A DNA stretch of 8,531 bases, taken from NCBI GenBank assembly GCA_028816945.1, contig JAPPQG010000151.1:1-8531 (forward strand), given 5' to 3'. Below are positions 7,031 through 8,531 of the stretch, piece after piece (position 1 is the stretch's first letter; each line of letters starts with the position of its first letter). A program made the translations under genes and the position numbers. The notes under the pieces were generated by a model. It did no database searches, was not told the origin of the DNA, and saw nothing but the letters and a program-made list of their open reading frames with translations. The stretch comes from Alphaproteobacteria bacterium (lineage in GTDB: Bacteria > Pseudomonadota > Alphaproteobacteria > RS24).

Positions 7031-7714
7031 TTACATATTATCGAGAATAGGCATCGCACATATTTCTGAGTCAATCACTTTATCAATCAATTCAGTTGCT
7101 TGTAATTGCTTGCTTGCATGGGCAATGGCTTGTGACGGCACATTATGGGTAATGAATATTACGGGGCGCGTCTCTTCATTTTGCTGATTATTGGCATCTT
7201 GCTGATTATCGGTGGGCTTATGCTGGATAATTTCCTCAATCGAGACGCCATTTTCCGCCAATATCGCTGTTACTTTGGCTAAACTGCCCGGCGCATCGAC
7301 AAGGGCAAGCCGTAAATACCATTGACTTGCAGGAAGGGCAATTTTATTAGACGGCGGCACAAGCTGCTCTGCCGCACGCCCAAAAATCGGCATAGACGCG
7401 CGCGCCTGCCCTTGCTTTCTATCTGCCAATAAATCATATAAATCGGCTAGCACGGCCGAAGCTGTGGCCGCGCCGCCTGCACCCGGCCCTTGTAACATAA
7501 TTTGCCCGACCATATCCGCATCAATCAATATCCCATTGGTTACATTTTCAATCGCCGCAAGCGGTGTGCCTTTGCGAATAAGGCATGTGCCGACCCATTG
7601 CAAAATCCCATCATCTGTTTTTGTGGCAAGGCCAATCAAGCGAATGACACAATTAAATTCATCGCTGAATTGAATGTCATCGGCTGAAATGTTGGCAATG
7701 CCTGAGGTTTGCAC
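7031..7714 (-). CDS. hom: Homoserine dehydrogenase, C-terminal fragment with ACT domain
   Basis: The downstream part of the broken hom gene. Homology in this frame really begins at 7831, at the start of duplication copy A, but no ATG, GTG or TTG is in frame before GTG 7714. That GTG lies inside the conserved segment after FGTQPDFTQV and is unlikely to be a natural start. From there it carries the rest of the catalytic/dimer domain (ISADDIQFSDEF, then ATASAVLADLYDL) and a C-terminal ACT domain starting at WYLRLALVDAPGSLAKVTAILAENGVSIEEIIQ. The ACT domain is the usual site of threonine feedback control. It contains a short Asn/Gln-rich insertion. Alone the fragment lacks the NAD(P)-binding domain and catalytic Lys, so it could not be an active enzyme. 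Confidence 0.75.
   Translation of the reverse strand: MQTSGIANISADDIQFSDEFNCVIRLIGLATKTDDGILQWVGTCLIRKGTPLAAIENVTNGILIDADMVGQIMLQGPGAGGAATASAVLADLYDLLADRKQGQARASMPIFGRAAEQLVPPSNKIALPASQWYLRLALVDAPGSLAKVTAILAENGVSIEEIIQHKPTDNQQDANNQQNEETRPVIFITHNVPSQAIAHASKQLQATELIDKVIDSEICAMPILDNM
7181..7216 (-). repeat. In-frame 18-bp repeat in the hom ACT domain
   Basis: TTGCTGATTATTGG at 7181-7194 recurs as TTGCTGATTATCGG at 7199-7212, a period of 18 bases. In the hom reading frame this gives two six-residue units, DNQQDA and NNQQNE, within an Asn/Gln-rich loop inserted in the ACT domain. The period is a multiple of three, so the frame is kept. Confidence 0.65.
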
Positions 7715-7733
7715 TTGTGTAAAATCGGGCTGT

Positions 7734-7929
7734 GTACCAAAGGCAAGACTAGATAAAATTGCTAATTTTTGCGCCGCATCGACACCGCTAATATCAAATG
7801 TCGGGTCCGACTCAGCATAGCCAAGCGTTTGGTGCCAAAGGCAAGGCTGGATAAAATCGCTAATTTTTGCGCCGCATCGACACCGCTAATATCAAATGTC
7901 GGGTCCGATTCGGCATAGCCAAGCGTTTG
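7734..7929 (-). repeat. 98-bp tandem duplication inside hom
   Basis: Copy B (7832-7929, read first on the minus strand) and copy A (7734-7831) are contiguous and match at 92 of 98 positions. All six differences are transitions, and all fall at third codon positions of the hom frame, leaving the encoded peptide QTLGYAESDPTFDISGVD... unchanged. Copy B joins the upstream gene in frame and copy A joins the downstream gene in frame. Only the junction between the copies is wrong, by one base. Confidence 0.95.
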
Positions 7930-8478
7930 CGCTTTGGCTAATGTTTCGTCAAAACTCACCCTTTTGGCATGCATAGCAGAGGCTTGCATTTCGGATAGAA
8001 TGAAATTGCATGTGCCGTTTAGAATGCCACAAATGCGCTGGATTTTATTCCCCGCAAGCCCTTCCCGCACTGTTTTAATAACGGGAATACCGCCTGCAAC
8101 AGCGGCTTCATAAGCCAAATTAAGTTTTTGCTTTTCAGCAAGACTCGCTAATTGTGTGCCGTGCGTGGCAAGCATGGCTTTATTTGCGGTTATAACATGC
8201 TTGCCTGCTTTGAGGGCGGCTTGTGTCAATGCCAAGGCAATACCGTCTGCACCGCCAATCAATTCTAGCACAACATCAATATCCGCCTGCGCCATAGCAA
8301 GCGGGTCATCAAGCCATGTGACAGAAGATAGATCAAGCGCACGCTGGCGCGCCCGCTGTTTTGCCGTCACACAAACAAGCTGCAAACGCGCATCAACTTC
8401 GCCCGATAATAATTGCTTGGCAACCGCCTGCCCGACCGTGCCAAGCCCTGCAATACCAATTTTGAGCTTATCTGTCAT
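7762..8478 (-). CDS. hom: Homoserine dehydrogenase, N-terminal fragment
   Basis: NAD(P)H-dependent reduction of aspartate semialdehyde to homoserine, the branch point to Thr, Met and Ile. The fragment has 238 codons. Residues 1-216 align with the family: Rossmann motif GLGTVG (11-16), ITANKAML (96-103, Lys100), AAVAGGIPVIKT (125-136), GILNGTCNFIL (151-161) and GYAESDPTFDISGVDAAQKL (187-206). By comparison with the yeast enzyme, Asp196, Asp201 and Lys205 are the expected active-site residues. From residue 217 the chain (KRLAMLSRTRHLILAV...) is out-of-frame reading of duplication copy A and ends at a TAG (7764-7762). The ATG at 8478 is formed by the edge of a 26-bp repeat. AGG lies 11 bases upstream as a weak ribosome binding site. 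Confidence 0.85.
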   Translation of the reverse strand: MTDKLKIGIAGLGTVGQAVAKQLLSGEVDARLQLVCVTAKQRARQRALDLSSVTWLDDPLAMAQADIDVVLELIGGADGIALALTQAALKAGKHVITANKAMLATHGTQLASLAEKQKLNLAYEAAVAGGIPVIKTVREGLAGNKIQRICGILNGTCNFILSEMQASAMHAKRVSFDETLAKAQTLGYAESDPTFDISGVDAAQKLAILSSLAFGTKRLAMLSRTRHLILAVSMRRKN

Positions 8479-8531
8479 TTCTATAACTGCCTATTCTCTA
8501 TCATTTCTATAACTGCCTATTCTCTATCATT
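8476..8531 (-). repeat. 26-bp tandem repeat at the hom start, each unit a mini-ORF
   Basis: Two identical 26-base units (8476-8501 and 8502-8527) are followed by the first four bases of a third at the window edge. On the coding strand each unit runs from an ATG through seven codons (MIENRQL) to TAG, then AA, then the next ATG. The last of these ATGs is the hom start at 8478. The match fades into hom: the first 11 bases of hom match the unit start at nine positions. Upstream extent is unknown because the window ends. Confidence 0.85.

Larger units (their letters stand above)
7031..8478 (-). pseudogene. hom: hom, frameshifted by a 98-bp tandem duplication (as given)
   Basis: Read as one gene this is a homoserine dehydrogenase with NAD-binding, catalytic and ACT domains. 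It is interrupted by two adjacent 98-base copies of codons 184-216. Because 98 is not a multiple of three, the second copy and everything after it shift frame. Deleting either copy leaves 1350 bases, exactly 450 codons with the stop, giving a normal 449-residue enzyme. The gene heads the hom-glpX-recJ block. I think the organism has an intact hom and that the break is an assembly or strain-mixture effect. The alternatives are a real recent mutation or slippage-driven on/off switching. Confidence 0.7.

Noticed and set aside
7762..7850. Programmed ribosomal frameshift rescuing hom
   Set aside because: No slippery heptamer is seen at the copy junction, and a frameshifted product would still carry 33 duplicated residues in the active-site region.
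8156..8512. 118-codon plus-strand frame
   Set aside because: Antisense to the hom N-terminal domain and the 26-bp repeat; compositionally a shadow.

Overview
The window looks like a piece of an alphaproteobacterial chromosome. Three things suggest this. The gene order hom - glpX - recJ on one strand is a familiar alphaproteobacterial block. The cold-shock protein at the left edge has the layout of the two-domain alphaproteobacterial type: one complete domain, a linker, and the first residues of a second. The NhaD antiporter would fit a marine or saline lifestyle, but that is inference. Protein genes are of mixed base composition, while the gaps between them are AT-rich and unusually full of short tandem repeats. 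I cannot name a genus.

Layout, left to right. 1-374 (-): start of a cold-shock-domain protein that runs off the left edge, with a TATAAT-type -10 element upstream. 546-2045 (-): NhaD-type Na+/H+ antiporter with a GTG start. 2046-2288: divergent gap holding four copies of a TATAATAAAGGG repeat. 2289-3020 (+): exported or membrane-anchored Sel1/TPR-like protein of unknown function. 3021-3233: gap with a 41-bp repeat array. 3234-3893 (+): exported methionine sulfoxide reductase A. 3894-4030: gap with a 14-bp array that abuts the encoded CCA end of a tRNA-Glu(UUC) gene (4031-4105, -). 4164-5942 (-): recJ. 5942-6943 (-): glpX. 7031-8478 (-): homoserine dehydrogenase, broken by a 98-bp tandem duplication. 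8476-8531: a 26-bp repeat that includes the hom start codon and runs off the right edge.

Functionally, recJ (DNA repair), glpX (gluconeogenesis) and hom (Thr/Met/Ile synthesis) are housekeeping genes that probably form one transcription unit. glpX and recJ overlap by one base. NhaD, MsrA and the Sel1-like protein act at or beyond the inner membrane, but nothing shows that they work together.

The two observations most worth following are these. First, the duplication in hom: its two copies differ at six positions, all synonymous third-codon positions, and removing either copy restores an exact 449-codon gene. This points to two strain haplotypes joined in an assembly more than to a real pseudogene. 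Second, several unrelated tandem arrays (units of 26, 14, 41 and 17-24 bp) sit at gene starts or ends. At hom, each unit encodes a seven-residue mini-ORF that stops two bases before the next ATG. I see no CRISPR array, transposon, phage gene or defence system.
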